The notes under the pieces: generated by a model
Databases searched by the model: none
What the model was told of the DNA's origin: nothing
Seen by the model: the letters and a program-made list of their open reading frames with translations, nothing else
Source: Curtobacterium sp. 'Ferrero'
GTDB lineage: Bacteria > Actinomycetota > Actinomycetes > Actinomycetales > Microbacteriaceae
Assembly: GCF_002412165.1 (NCBI RefSeq)
Contig: NZ_NXIA01000006.1
Location: 1 to 64,000 of the forward strand
Reading direction: 5' to 3'
DNA: 64,000 nucleotides
Position numbers and translations under genes: made by a program
In this document: piece after piece, positions 25,851 to 34,948 of the stretch
Layout: each line of letters begins with the position of its first letter
How positions within the stretch are numbered: position 1 is the stretch's first letter

Positions 25851-27538
25851 CCCCGCGGCGCGGCGGTGGGGCTGCGCGTACCGTGCAGGGGGGTCCGTCG
25901 GCGTCCGGCGGTGCCCGCGGCGGTGCGTCCTCGTCCGGTGGTGTGCTCCGCTCCGGAGCCCTGCCCGAGGCACCGGCGACCCGGACGATCGTGCTGTGGT
26001 GTCCGGACTGGCCGGTCGTCGCCGCGGCCCGCGCCGCCGGCGAGCCCCCGGAGCAGCCGTTCGCGGTCGTGTCGAAGGGGCAGGTGTTCGCCAGCTCCGC
26101 GAGCGCCCGTCGGTACGGCGTCGTGCGCGGGCTCCGGCTGCGCGAGGCCCAGGCGCGCTGCCCGGACCTCGTCGTGCAGCCCTACGACGACGCCCTCGAC
26201 CACCGGGCGTTCGAGCCCGTCATCCGTGCGGTGCAGGCGGCGGTCCCCGGGGTCGAGGTGCTGCGCCCCGGCACCCTCGCCCTGCGTGCCCGCGGCCCGG
26301 CCCGTTACTACGGCGGTGAACGGGCCGCTGCGGTGACCCTTGCGGGCATCGCCGCCGACCATGGTGCCCCCGGGGTGCGCGTCGGCGTCGCGGACACCCC
26401 GTTCGCCGCTGAGCAAGCCGCGCGTGCCCGTCCGGTCAGGCCGGGGGAGCGGACCCGCATCGTCCCGGTGGGCGGGTCCGCGCCGTTCCTCGCCGACCTC
26501 CCGCTCGGTGTGCTCGGGGACGCCGACCTGGCCATGCTCCTCGGGCGCCTCGGCATCACCACGCTCGGCGGGTTCGCGGCCCTCGGCGACGACCAGGTGC
26601 GGGACCGGTTCGGCCCGGCGGGCGCGTTCCTGCACCGCCTCGCGGGCGGACGCGACCCGCGGGCGGTGTCGGCGCGCGCGGTGCCGCCCGAGCTCCGGGT
26701 CGAGGCGGCGTTCGAACCACCGCTCGACCGTGCCGACCAGGTCGCGTTCGCGTTCCGCCGCTCGGCCGACGACTTCGCCGACCGGCTCCGCGCCGCCGGG
26801 CTCGTGGCGACCAGCATCCGCGTGGGGATCGTCGACGAGCGCGACATCCTGCTCGAACGGGTGTGGGTGCACCCGCGCTGGTTCGACGCCGCGGACGTGG
26901 TCGACCGGGTCCGGTGGCAGCTCGCCGGCGGGGTCGACCCGACCGGGCTCGAGGCGCCGGTCGTCCAGGTCGTGCTGGAGCCCGTCGCGGTCGACGACAC
27001 GGCCAACCACGAGCGCGGGCTCTGGGGTTCCGGACCCGACGAACGGGTGCACCACGGCCTCGCCCGCGTGCAGGGACTCGTCGGACACGACGGCGTCGTC
27101 ACGCCGCGCGTCGGCGGTGGCCGGACCCTCGCGGAGCGGGTGGTCCTCGTGCCCTGGGGTGATGCGCCGGTCGGTGGTGAACGTGCCCTCGCCGCCGTCC
27201 GCGACCGCCCGTGGCCCGGCAAGCTGCCCGGACCGCCGCCCGCGACCGTGCTCGACCGTCCCCGGCCGGTCGACGTCGAGACGGCGTCGGGCGTCAGCGT
27301 CGACGTGGACGACCGCGGCACCCTGCTCGGCGAGCCCGAGCGCTTCCGTGCCGAGGGCGACCGTGGTGGACGGTTCGGCCCGGTGACGGCGTGGGCGGGT
27401 CCGTGGCCGCTCGTCGTGCGCTGGTGGGAGTCCGGCGGACGACGGCTGCACCGGTTGCAGCTCGTCGACGACGCCGGACGGGCCTGGTACCTCGTGCTGG
27501 CCGACCACCGCTGGTGGGCCGAGGCGGTGGCGACGTGA
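25847..27538 (+). CDS. imuB: ImuB, catalytically inactive Y-family polymerase-like adaptor
   Basis: A 563-residue DinB-like protein that bridges DnaE2 to the sliding clamp. It keeps the Y-family fold (FAVVSKGQVFASSASARRYGV, PYYGGERAAA-type region, helix-hairpin-helix LGRLGITTLGGFAAL), but the catalytic acidic residues are missing. LWCPDWPVV stands where the D-x-D is, and TLALRARG where the S-x-D-E is. HERGLWGSG near 386-394 resembles the C-terminal clamp-binding motif of ImuB. The first about 45 residues are Gly/Arg-rich. It overlaps imuA by four bases and is 10 bp from dnaE2. Confidence 0.9.
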   Translation: MTPRRGGGAARTVQGGPSASGGARGGASSSGGVLRSGALPEAPATRTIVLWCPDWPVVAAARAAGEPPEQPFAVVSKGQVFASSASARRYGVVRGLRLREAQARCPDLVVQPYDDALDHRAFEPVIRAVQAAVPGVEVLRPGTLALRARGPARYYGGERAAAVTLAGIAADHGAPGVRVGVADTPFAAEQAARARPVRPGERTRIVPVGGSAPFLADLPLGVLGDADLAMLLGRLGITTLGGFAALGDDQVRDRFGPAGAFLHRLAGGRDPRAVSARAVPPELRVEAAFEPPLDRADQVAFAFRRSADDFADRLRAAGLVATSIRVGIVDERDILLERVWVHPRWFDAADVVDRVRWQLAGGVDPTGLEAPVVQVVLEPVAVDDTANHERGLWGSGPDERVHHGLARVQGLVGHDGVVTPRVGGGRTLAERVVLVPWGDAPVGGERALAAVRDRPWPGKLPGPPPATVLDRPRPVDVETASGVSVDVDDRGTLLGEPERFRAEGDRGGRFGPVTAWAGPWPLVVRWWESGGRRLHRLQLVDDAGRAWYLVLADHRWWAEAVAT

Positions 27539-27548
27539 GGAGCAGCTG

Positions 27549-30500
27549 ATGGGCTACAGCAACCCGCCGATCCCGTGGTCGCAGTTCGAACGCGCACTGT
27601 CCGACCGTCGGAGCCCCGGCAGCGCGCACGACGGCGACGGCGGGGACAGCCCGGCGTGGTCCCGGAAGCGCGAGAAGTACGTGCCGCCGACCCCCGGACG
27701 CACGGAGTCCGGTCCGGTCGTGCCGTACGCCGAGCTGCACGCGCACTCGAGCTTCAGCTTCCTCGACGGTGCGAGCTCACCGGAGAACCTCTTCGAGGAG
27801 GCCGCCCGACTGCGGCTGCACGGCCTCGCGCTGACCGACCACGACGGGTTCTACGGCGTCGCGCGGATGGCCGAGGCCGCCGAGGCGTACCCGGACCTCA
27901 CGACCGTGTACGGCACCGAGCTCTCACTCGGCCTGACCGAACCGCAGAACGGTGTGCCCGACCCGGAGGGCACCCACCTGCTGTTGCTCGCGGACGGCCA
28001 GGACGGCTACCACCGGCTGGCCGGCGCGGTCACGAGCGCGCACCTCGCCGGCGGTGCCGAGAAGGGCCGGCCGCGGTACGACCTCGACGACCTCGCCGAA
28101 CGCGCCGGCGGTCACTGGCGGGTGCTCACCGGGTGTCGGAAGGGCGCGGTCCGCCAGGCGCTCGAACGGGGCGGCGAGTCCGCGGCCGACACGGCGCTCC
28201 GGGCACTGCTCGACCGGTTCGGCACCGGCAACGTCGTCGTGGAGCTGACCGATCAGGGCGACCCGCTGGACACCGCGCGCAACGACGTCCTCGCGGCCCT
28301 CGCGGCCCGGCACGGCCTGCCCGTGGTGGCGACGGGCAACGTGCACTACGCCACCCCCGACCGCTTCCCGATCGCGTCGGCACTCGCCGCGGTGCGGGCT
28401 CGGCGGAGCCTCGACGAACTCGACGGCTGGCTGCCGGCGGCGGACACGGCACACCTGCGCTCGGGAGCGGAGATGGCCAAGCGCTTCGCCCGGTGGCCTG
28501 GAGCCGTCGAGCACAGCGTCGCGCTCGCCGACGAGCTCGGCTTCACCCTGAAGACCGTGCGGCCGGGGCTGCCCAAGCTCGACGTCCCGGAGGGGCACAC
28601 CACGATGTCGTGGCTCCGCGAGCTGACCTGGCAGGGGGCACGTCGGTTCTACCCGGGCAGCGACGACGGCGTCGACCCCGCCAAGCGGAAGCGCATCGAA
28701 CGCGAGCTCGCGGTCATCGAGGACAAGGACTTCCCCGGGTACTTCCTCATCGTCCGCGACATGGTGCAGTACGCACGGCAGCGCGGGATCCTCTGCCAGG
28801 GCCGGGGCTCCGCCGCGAACTCGGCGGTCTGCTACCTGCTCGAGATCACCGCCGTCGACTCGATCCGGTACGGGCTGCCGTTCGAACGGTTCCTGTCGGC
28901 GTTGCGCGACGAGGAGCCCGACATCGACGTCGACTTCGACTCCGACCGGCGGGAGGAGGTCATCCAGTACGTCTACGAGAAGTACGGCCGCTTCAACGCC
29001 GCCCAGGTCGCGAACGTCATCACCTACCGGCCGAAGGGGGCCGTGCGCGACGTGGCGAAGGCGTTCGGGCACAGTCCCGGGCAGCAGGACGCCTGGGCGA
29101 AGCAGGTCGAGCGCTGGGGGTCGGTGACCGAGAGCCAGGACCACGACATCCCGGCGCCCGTGGTGGACATGGCGCAACAGGTGCTCGGGTTCCCCCGACA
29201 CCTCGGCATCCACTCCGGTGGCATGGTGCTCACCGACCGGCCGGTGGGCGAGGTCGTCCCGATCGAGCACGCCCGCATGGACGGCCGCACCGTCCTGCAG
29301 TGGGACAAGGACGACTGCGCCTACATGGGGCTCGTGAAGTTCGACATGCTCGGCCTCGGCATGCTCGCGGCGCTGCAGTACGCGTTCGACCTCGCCGCCG
29401 AGCACTGCGGGGAGCGGTGGGACATGCACACCATCCCGAAGGAGGAGGCCGGCGTCTACGACCAGCTGTGCCGCGCCGACACCATCGGGGTGTTCCAGGT
29501 GGAGTCCCGCGCACAGATGGGGTCGCTCCCACGGCTGCTGCCCCGGGAGTTCTACGACCTCGTCATCGCGGTCGCGCTCGTCCGTCCCGGTCCGATCCAG
29601 GGCGGCGCGGTGCACCCGTACATCCGGCGGCGGACGGGGGCCGAGGCGATCACCTACCCGCACCCGCTGCTCGAACCCGTGCTCGAGCGGACGAAGGGTG
29701 TGCCGCTGTTCCAGGAGCAGCTCATGCAGATGGCCGTGGTCGTCGGTGGCTGCACCGGGGACGACGCCGACCTCCTCCGCCGTGCGATGGGGTCGAAGCG
29801 GGGGCACGAGAAGATCGAGCGGCTCCGCGAGAAGCTCTACGAGGGCATGGCGCGCAACGACATCCACGGGGCCGACGCCGACGCCATCTACGCCAAGATC
29901 CAGGCCTTCGCGAACTTCGGCTTCGCGGAGAGCCACTCGATCAGCTTCGCGCTCATCGTGTACGCGAGCGCGTGGATGCGGCTGCACTACCCGGGGGTGT
30001 TCCTCGCGGCCCTGCTCCGGGCGCAGCCGATGGGGTTCTACTCGCCGCAGACCCTGGTGGCGGACGCCCGGCGCCACGGGGTCCGCGTGCTCCGGCCGGA
30101 CATCCTGCGGTCCGGCGTCGACGCCACGCTCGAACCCCTCGACCCCGACGTCGTCGGCACGACCGGTGACGACGACTGCCTCGCCGAGGAGCACCCGCCC
30201 GTGCCGCCGTTCGACCGGTCGGCACCCGACGACACCGCGCGGCACCGTCGGGACGGCGCGTTCGCGGTGCGGCTCGGGCTCGCCGAGGTCACCTCGCTCG
30301 GCCGGCGCAGTGCCGAGCGGATCGTCGCCGAACGGGAGGCGCACGGGCCGTACACCGACATGTCCGACCTCGCCCGACGGGTCGGGCTCACGACCGCGCA
30401 GCTCGAGGCGCTCGCCGCCGCCGACGCCTTCGCCGCGCTCGGCGAGGACCGCCGCAGCGGGATGTGGTCGGCGGGGCAGGCCGCGGCAGAACGGCCCGAC

Positions 30501-30965
30501 CAGCTGCCGGGGACCCAGGTCGTCGTGCAGCCACCGCTCTTCGGGCAGATGACGAGCGGTGACGTCCTCATCGCGGACATGTGGTCGACCGGCATGACGA
30601 CCGACGACCACCCGGTGCGGCACGTCCGACCCGATCTCAGTCGCCGCGGGGTGCTCAGCGTGCAGGACACGCTGACCGCCGAGAGCGGACGGCGTGTGGA
30701 GGTCGGCGGGATCGTGACGCACCGGCAGCGCCCGGCGACGGCGTCGGGGATCACGTTCATGAACGTCGAGGACGAGACCGGACTGGTGAACGTCATCTGC
30801 AGCGTCGGGGTCTGGGGACGCTACCGACGGGTCGCGCGGGAGTCGCCCGCGGTCATCGTGCGCGGCATCCTCGAGCGGTCGGCGGAGGGGGTGGTGAACG
30901 TGGTGGCGGACCGGATGGAGCACCTGCCGTTGGCGGTCCGGACCCGGTCCCGCGACTTCCAGTGA
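27549..30965 (+). CDS. dnaE2: Error-prone DNA polymerase DnaE2
   Basis: A C-family polymerase that performs translesion synthesis in the SOS response. The 1138-residue protein has the PHP domain at about 57-260 (ELHAHSSFSFLDG, ALTDHDGFYG), the palm with the PDIDVDFD catalytic Asp residues near 457-464, fingers, a helix-hairpin-helix region (LARRVGLTTAQLEALAAADAF) and a C-terminal OB fold (TFMNVEDETGLVNVI). The lack of the long tau-binding C-terminus and the ImuAB context separate it from replicative DnaE1. ATG 27549 follows GAGGAG. Confidence 0.96.
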   Translation: MGYSNPPIPWSQFERALSDRRSPGSAHDGDGGDSPAWSRKREKYVPPTPGRTESGPVVPYAELHAHSSFSFLDGASSPENLFEEAARLRLHGLALTDHDGFYGVARMAEAAEAYPDLTTVYGTELSLGLTEPQNGVPDPEGTHLLLLADGQDGYHRLAGAVTSAHLAGGAEKGRPRYDLDDLAERAGGHWRVLTGCRKGAVRQALERGGESAADTALRALLDRFGTGNVVVELTDQGDPLDTARNDVLAALAARHGLPVVATGNVHYATPDRFPIASALAAVRARRSLDELDGWLPAADTAHLRSGAEMAKRFARWPGAVEHSVALADELGFTLKTVRPGLPKLDVPEGHTTMSWLRELTWQGARRFYPGSDDGVDPAKRKRIERELAVIEDKDFPGYFLIVRDMVQYARQRGILCQGRGSAANSAVCYLLEITAVDSIRYGLPFERFLSALRDEEPDIDVDFDSDRREEVIQYVYEKYGRFNAAQVANVITYRPKGAVRDVAKAFGHSPGQQDAWAKQVERWGSVTESQDHDIPAPVVDMAQQVLGFPRHLGIHSGGMVLTDRPVGEVVPIEHARMDGRTVLQWDKDDCAYMGLVKFDMLGLGMLAALQYAFDLAAEHCGERWDMHTIPKEEAGVYDQLCRADTIGVFQVESRAQMGSLPRLLPREFYDLVIAVALVRPGPIQGGAVHPYIRRRTGAEAITYPHPLLEPVLERTKGVPLFQEQLMQMAVVVGGCTGDDADLLRRAMGSKRGHEKIERLREKLYEGMARNDIHGADADAIYAKIQAFANFGFAESHSISFALIVYASAWMRLHYPGVFLAALLRAQPMGFYSPQTLVADARRHGVRVLRPDILRSGVDATLEPLDPDVVGTTGDDDCLAEEHPPVPPFDRSAPDDTARHRRDGAFAVRLGLAEVTSLGRRSAERIVAEREAHGPYTDMSDLARRVGLTTAQLEALAAADAFAALGEDRRSGMWSAGQAAAERPDQLPGTQVVVQPPLFGQMTSGDVLIADMWSTGMTTDDHPVRHVRPDLSRRGVLSVQDTLTAESGRRVEVGGIVTHRQRPATASGITFMNVEDETGLVNVICSVGVWGRYRRVARESPAVIVRGILERSAEGVVNVVADRMEHLPLAVRTRSRDFQ

Positions 30966-31001
30966 CCGGGTCCGACGGCCGGGGCCGGGGCCGGGGACGC
31001 G

Positions 31002-32540
31002 CTACCGCACCTCGGGGATGCGGATCGTGACCTCGAGACCACCGGAACGGACGTTGCGGAGTGCTGCCGTGCCTCCCGCCCGTTCCGCGATCGCCCGCAC
31101 GATCGCGAGGCCGAGCCCGGACCCGCCGGGCAGTGCGACCGCACCCGTCGCCGGGTCCGCTGCCGGCCGCGACTTCCGCGCCTCGTCCGGACGGGTGAAG
31201 CGGTCGAACGCGACCGGGATGAACGACTCCGGCACGCCCGGCCCGTCGTCGGTGATCTGCAGGACGCCCTCGCCGTCGGCGCTCCGCCACGTCACGAAGA
31301 TCCCACCGCCGCGCGGCAGGGCGGACACGGCGTTCCCGGCGATGTTCGTGACGAGCTGCGCCATGCCGTTCGTGTCGAGCCGGTAGTGCGGATCGGAGGC
31401 GGTCGGCGCCTCGAGGTCGAAGTCGACGGTGATGTCCTTCGCCGACGCGATGAGCCGGACGCGGTCGACGGCGGCCATGACCTCGTCCCCGAGGTCCGAC
31501 CAGTCGGTCGTCGGCGGCTCGGCGCCGTCCTGCTCGCGGCGCTCGGACTCCTCGATCCGGGACAGTGCGAGAAGGTCGTTGGCCAGTCGCGACAGGCGCG
31601 CCACGCTGTGCTTCGCCCGCTCGATGTGCGCGGCGAGGGCCTCGGCGTCGTCGGCGTCGAGCGAGGCCAGGTCGAGCTGCGTGGTGAGGATCGCCAGCGG
31701 GGTGCGGAGCTCGTGGCTGGCGTCGCTCACCATCTGCCGCTCGCGCTCGGTCGCCTGCCGGGTCCTGGCGAGGAACGCGTTCAGCGTGGTGGCGAGGGAC
31801 GCGAGCTCGTCCTGCGCGGGCCCGACCGGGAGCTCGGCGCGCTCCGGGGCGACCGAGAGCCGCTCGGCCTCGCGGCGCATCCGGTTCACCGGGCGGAGCG
31901 CCGCGGTCGCGAGCGCCCACGAGGCGATGCCGAACGCGATGAGGATGGCCAGTCCGGTCAGCGACAGCGTCGTGGTGAGGTCGTCGACGACGAGCGCCTC
32001 GGCCTGCGAGTTGCGCGCGGCGACCACGGTCCACCGGCCGGCACGGTTGATCGGGTGCTCGACCACGACGCGGTACTCCGAGCCCGACACGTCGATGACC
32101 CGGGCGCCGGCCCGCGACTCGGTCAGGCTGCCCAGCGCACGCTCGAGCCGCCCCGGCATGGTGGAGAGCACGACGTCCCCGGACGGCGACACCACCGCGA
32201 CGAGCTGGGCGTTGCCCGGTTGGGACAGATCAGGGTCACTGTCGACCTCGAGCGTCGCGACGTAGGGGTCGGCGTCGGCGTCGAGGAGCGTCCTGGTGGC
32301 GCTCGCGACGACGCTCACGACCTGGAACCGCATCACGAGCACGAGCAGCAGGATCACCACCGCCGCGATCGCCGTCGAGCCGATCGTGATCCGCGACCGC
32401 AGCGAGAGCATCCGCAAGGGACGGAACGGGCCACGGCGGGAGCGCGAGCCGCCCGCGTGGTCCGCGCTCCCGCCCGCCGGACGTCCGTCCGCTGTGCCGC
32501 GGTCCGTGGTGCTCCGGTCCGTCGTGCTCCGCTCCGTCAC
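31002..32540 (-). CDS. Sensor histidine kinase
   Basis: A 512-residue two-component sensor. A basic, Ser/Thr-rich N-terminus (1-43) precedes membrane segment 1 (about 54-72). An external sensor domain of about 110 residues follows, then membrane segment 2 (about 192-214), HAMP, and the kinase core. The phosphorylated His is H276 in SDASHELRTPLAIL. The ATP domain has the N-box NIAGNAVSA, DDGPGVPES and GGSGLGLAIV. The GTG start overlaps the response-regulator stop (GTGA), so both are one operon. The stimulus is unknown; nothing in the flanks points to a target. It converges on dnaE2 with only 36 bp between. Confidence 0.93.
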   Translation of the reverse strand: MTERSTTDRSTTDRGTADGRPAGGSADHAGGSRSRRGPFRPLRMLSLRSRITIGSTAIAAVVILLLVLVMRFQVVSVVASATRTLLDADADPYVATLEVDSDPDLSQPGNAQLVAVVSPSGDVVLSTMPGRLERALGSLTESRAGARVIDVSGSEYRVVVEHPINRAGRWTVVAARNSQAEALVVDDLTTTLSLTGLAILIAFGIASWALATAALRPVNRMRREAERLSVAPERAELPVGPAQDELASLATTLNAFLARTRQATERERQMVSDASHELRTPLAILTTQLDLASLDADDAEALAAHIERAKHSVARLSRLANDLLALSRIEESERREQDGAEPPTTDWSDLGDEVMAAVDRVRLIASAKDITVDFDLEAPTASDPHYRLDTNGMAQLVTNIAGNAVSALPRGGGIFVTWRSADGEGVLQITDDGPGVPESFIPVAFDRFTRPDEARKSRPAADPATGAVALPGGSGLGLAIVRAIAERAGGTAALRNVRSGGLEVTIRIPEVR

Positions 32541-33214
32541 GCTCCGACGAGGTCGAGCCGGTAGCCCCGGCCACGGACCGTGGAGATCGCCACGGTCGCC
32601 TCGTGCGCGGTGAGCTTCTTGCGCAGGTACGAGATGTACTGCTCGACGACGTTCGGGTCGACGTGCTGGGAGCCGTCCCAGACCTCCTCGAGGATCTTCG
32701 GTCGGTCGACGACGCTGCCGACGGAACGGGCGAGCAGCCGGAGGAGCGCGAACTCGGTCGGGCTCATCGCGACCCGCTGCCCCTTGATCGCCACCCGGCG
32801 GGCCTCGGAGTCGATCGCGACGTCGCCGACCTCGATCGTCCGCGGAGCACCGGCGCTCTCGCGGCGACCCAGTGCACGGAGCCGGGCCGTCAGCTCGGCG
32901 AAGGCGAAGGGCTTCGTCAGGTAGTCGTCGGCACCGGCGTCCAGGCCGAACACCCGGTCGTCCACCGCGTCGCGTGCGGTCACGAGGAGGATCCGTACCG
33001 GGTCCTCCCGCTCGCGGATCCGTCGGGCGAGCTCGAAGCCGGACATGCCGGGCATCATGACGTCGACGACCGCGAGGTCGTACGCCTGCTCGCCGAGGGC
33101 GATGAGCGCCTCGACACCGTTCTCGACCGCCGTGACGCGGTACCCCTCCGCCGCGAGACCTCGCTCCATCAGAGCGCGCATCTCGTCGTCGTCCTCGACC
33201 ACCAACAGTCGCAT
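32537..33214 (-). CDS. OmpR-family response regulator
   Basis: A 225-residue DNA-binding regulator paired with the following kinase. The receiver domain has acidic residues EDDD at 7-10, phosphoacceptor D51 in VVDVMMPG, and K in TKPF near 101. The winged-helix domain (about 130-225) contains MSPTEFALLRLLA and STVRGRGYRLD. The ATG at 33214 has an excellent GAGGAGGT upstream, so the seven codons further upstream are not used. Confidence 0.96.
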   Translation of the reverse strand: MRLLVVEDDDEMRALMERGLAAEGYRVTAVENGVEALIALGEQAYDLAVVDVMMPGMSGFELARRIREREDPVRILLVTARDAVDDRVFGLDAGADDYLTKPFAFAELTARLRALGRRESAGAPRTIEVGDVAIDSEARRVAIKGQRVAMSPTEFALLRLLARSVGSVVDRPKILEEVWDGSQHVDPNVVEQYISYLRKKLTAHEATVAISTVRGRGYRLDLVGA

Positions 33215-33342
33215 AGTGGACCTCCTCGCCCCCATCGTGGCACCGAACCTGTACGTGGGGGGAGGGGCGCGGGCGGAAACGGCTGAATCTCGTCACAGCA
33301 GCTCGGTGCAGTGGAACGGTCTGTCCCGTGTTCGAGGGACGT

Positions 33343-33369
33343 GAGCAGTGCTCTGCTCATTGGTAGGAT
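33343..33369 (+). promoter_or_regulatory. Candidate promoter with palindromic operator
   Basis: TAGGAT (33364-33369) is a good -10 for the small gene at 33417. GAGCAG-TGCT-CTGCTC (33343-33358), a perfect 6-bp inverted repeat, lies directly upstream in the -35/spacer region, an operator position. The leader is about 40 nt. Confidence 0.45.
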
Positions 33370-33416
33370 CACAGGCGGACCGGACGTACCCGACGCACGG
33401 CCCGCACGGGGGAACC

Positions 33417-33746
33417 ATGAGCACGACCACGACACCTGACCACCCCGCGATCGTCCGCCTCCGCCTGGAGCTCGACGCCGCGTGGAAGAGCATCTGCGCG
33501 CTCGGTGGCCTCGCCGACGACCGACGCGGGAGGGTCGTCGCCGAGTTGCGGACGGCCGTGCCCGACGTCGCGAGCCGCGCGGCGCTCCTGGCCGGTGCCG
33601 ACGCCGCGGTCGCGGAGATCAACCGGTTCGCGGCCGCCGAGGTCGTGCTGGCCGACGTGGCCGAGGCCGGATCGGTGGTGCCGTCGACCGCGATCTGGGA
33701 CGACATCGTGCACACGGCAGCCGAGGCCGCCGTCGCCCGACGCTGA
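33417..33746 (+). CDS. Small helical protein of unknown function
   Basis: A 109-residue soluble, alanine-rich protein that I do not recognise. It reads as two or three amphipathic helices (IVRLRLELDAAWKSICALGGL; RVVAELRTAVPDVASRAALLAGADAAVAEIN) with no metal or catalytic motif. ATG 33417 follows GGGGGAA. Codon use matches neighbours, so it looks like a real gene. Its stop codon lies in a 40-bp tandem duplication. It stands alone between divergent and convergent neighbours. Confidence 0.6.
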   Translation: MSTTTTPDHPAIVRLRLELDAAWKSICALGGLADDRRGRVVAELRTAVPDVASRAALLAGADAAVAEINRFAAAEVVLADVAEAGSVVPSTAIWDDIVHTAAEAAVARR

Positions 33747-33830
33747 TCCGCGGGCCGCAGCCGAGGCCGCCGTCGCCCGACGCTGATCCGCGGGCCGCCG
33801 CCGACGCCGCCGTCGCCCACCGCTGATCCG
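33717..33830 (+). repeat. 40-bp tandem repeat, about three units, over a stop codon
   Basis: Units begin GCAGCCGAGGCCGCCGTCGC at 33717 and 33757 and, with changes, at 33797. Each contains CGCTGATCCGC, so the TGA that ends the gene at 33746 is repeated twice more downstream. The period is not a multiple of three. Confidence 0.9.
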
Positions 33831-33836
33831 CCCGGG

Positions 33837-34868
33837 TCAGTCGTCCTCGCCGAGCAGCTCCTCGCGCACCCGTCGGATGTCCTCGAGCAGCGCGCCGATC
33901 AGGATCCAGTGCTGCGAGTTCGGCCGGAGCACCTCGAGCGGCGCGGTGAGGGCCGGCTCCTCGACCACGGCCACCTCGCTCGCCTCGACCCGGGCGCTCA
34001 GTGCGCGGACGTCCGCACCGATCCGCGCCACCTCCGTCGCGATGCGGCCCACGACCGGGTCGGCGCGCAGGTCCGGGCCGGTGTTGTCGCGGATCGCCCG
34101 GGTCATACCGGTCACGCGCGTCACGAGGACCCGGAGGTGCTCGGCCACGAGGACGTCCTGCTCCAGGAGTGTCCGGTGCCGGCTGCGGCGCGGGTTCATC
34201 GTCAGCGACTCCTGTGCCGCGGAGATCGACGCCTCGGCCCGGAGGTGCTGGGACCGGAGGGCCCGGGCCTGCAGGAGTGCGTCGTGCCAGCGGTCCTGGT
34301 CCCACCCCTCGGTCAGGCCGACCGCGATCCGCTCGAAGGCCACGGCGGTGTCCCGTGCCAGCCGTGCGACCGCGAGGTGCGCCGGCTCGAGCAGCACCGG
34401 CGGCACGAGCGCCGCGTTGACGACGAGCGCGACGACCGCGCCGACGACGGTCTCGAGGATCCGGTCCGCCGAGTAGTTCGGCGTGACGACGCCCGCCGTC
34501 AGCACGAGCATGCCGCTGATCCCGACCTGCGTGGCGGACGTCGGGGTCAGTCGCAGTGCCCAGGCGACGAGGATCGCGAGCACGACGACGAGCAGCACGA
34601 CCCAGACGCTGTCGCCGAGCAGCTGGTGGACGCCCGTTGCGAGGAGCACGCCGAGGACCACCCCGGCACTGCGCTCCAGGCCCTTCACGAACGACTGGTT
34701 GATGCTCGGCTGCACCACGAGCAGCGCCGCGATGGCCGCGAAGGTGGGGAACGGCCCCGCGATGAGCAGGCGACAGAGCAGCACGGCCGCGACGACCGCC
34801 ACCGCGGTCTTCACGACCTGCAGGAAGGGGGTGCGGGTGGAGCTGCGGAGCCTCGCGACCGGGTTCAC
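33837..34868 (-). CDS. FUSC family membrane protein
   Basis: A 343-residue protein of the aromatic-acid exporter/FUSC type. Six closely packed N-terminal hydrophobic segments (about 15-165, e.g. VVKTAVAVVAAVLLCRLLIAG and SVWVVLLVVVLAILVAWALRL) precede a soluble helical half with coiled-coil character. PFPTFAAIAALLVVQPSINQS is a typical FUSC stretch. The GTG at 34868 is chosen because TAGCGT ends 8 nt before it; an in-frame ATG at 34934 would add 22 arginine-rich residues. It is divergent from the kinase at 34949. The substrate is not known. Confidence 0.85.
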   Translation of the reverse strand: MNPVARLRSSTRTPFLQVVKTAVAVVAAVLLCRLLIAGPFPTFAAIAALLVVQPSINQSFVKGLERSAGVVLGVLLATGVHQLLGDSVWVVLLVVVLAILVAWALRLTPTSATQVGISGMLVLTAGVVTPNYSADRILETVVGAVVALVVNAALVPPVLLEPAHLAVARLARDTAVAFERIAVGLTEGWDQDRWHDALLQARALRSQHLRAEASISAAQESLTMNPRRSRHRTLLEQDVLVAEHLRVLVTRVTGMTRAIRDNTGPDLRADPVVGRIATEVARIGADVRALSARVEASEVAVVEEPALTAPLEVLRPNSQHWILIGALLEDIRRVREELLGEDD

Positions 34869-34875
34869 GGCCCCC

Positions 34876-34881
34876 ACGCTA
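34876..34881 (-). promoter_or_regulatory. -10 of a leaderless FUSC mRNA
   Basis: TAGCGT on the minus strand, last base 8 nt before the GTG at 34868. Confidence 0.5.
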
Positions 34882-34948
34882 GCCACGAGCCGCACGCCGA
34901 GCCGTGCACGAACGCGACGAAAGCCCGGGGACACGGTTGACTGATCTC

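Noticed and set aside
25847..27538. ImuB as an active DinB-type polymerase
   Set aside because: The catalytic acidic residues of Y-family polymerases are missing; context is the imuA-dnaE2 cassette.
27924..30923. Open frame of about 1000 codons opposite dnaE2
   Set aside because: Same artefact of third-position G/C; no family residues, while dnaE2 has complete motifs.
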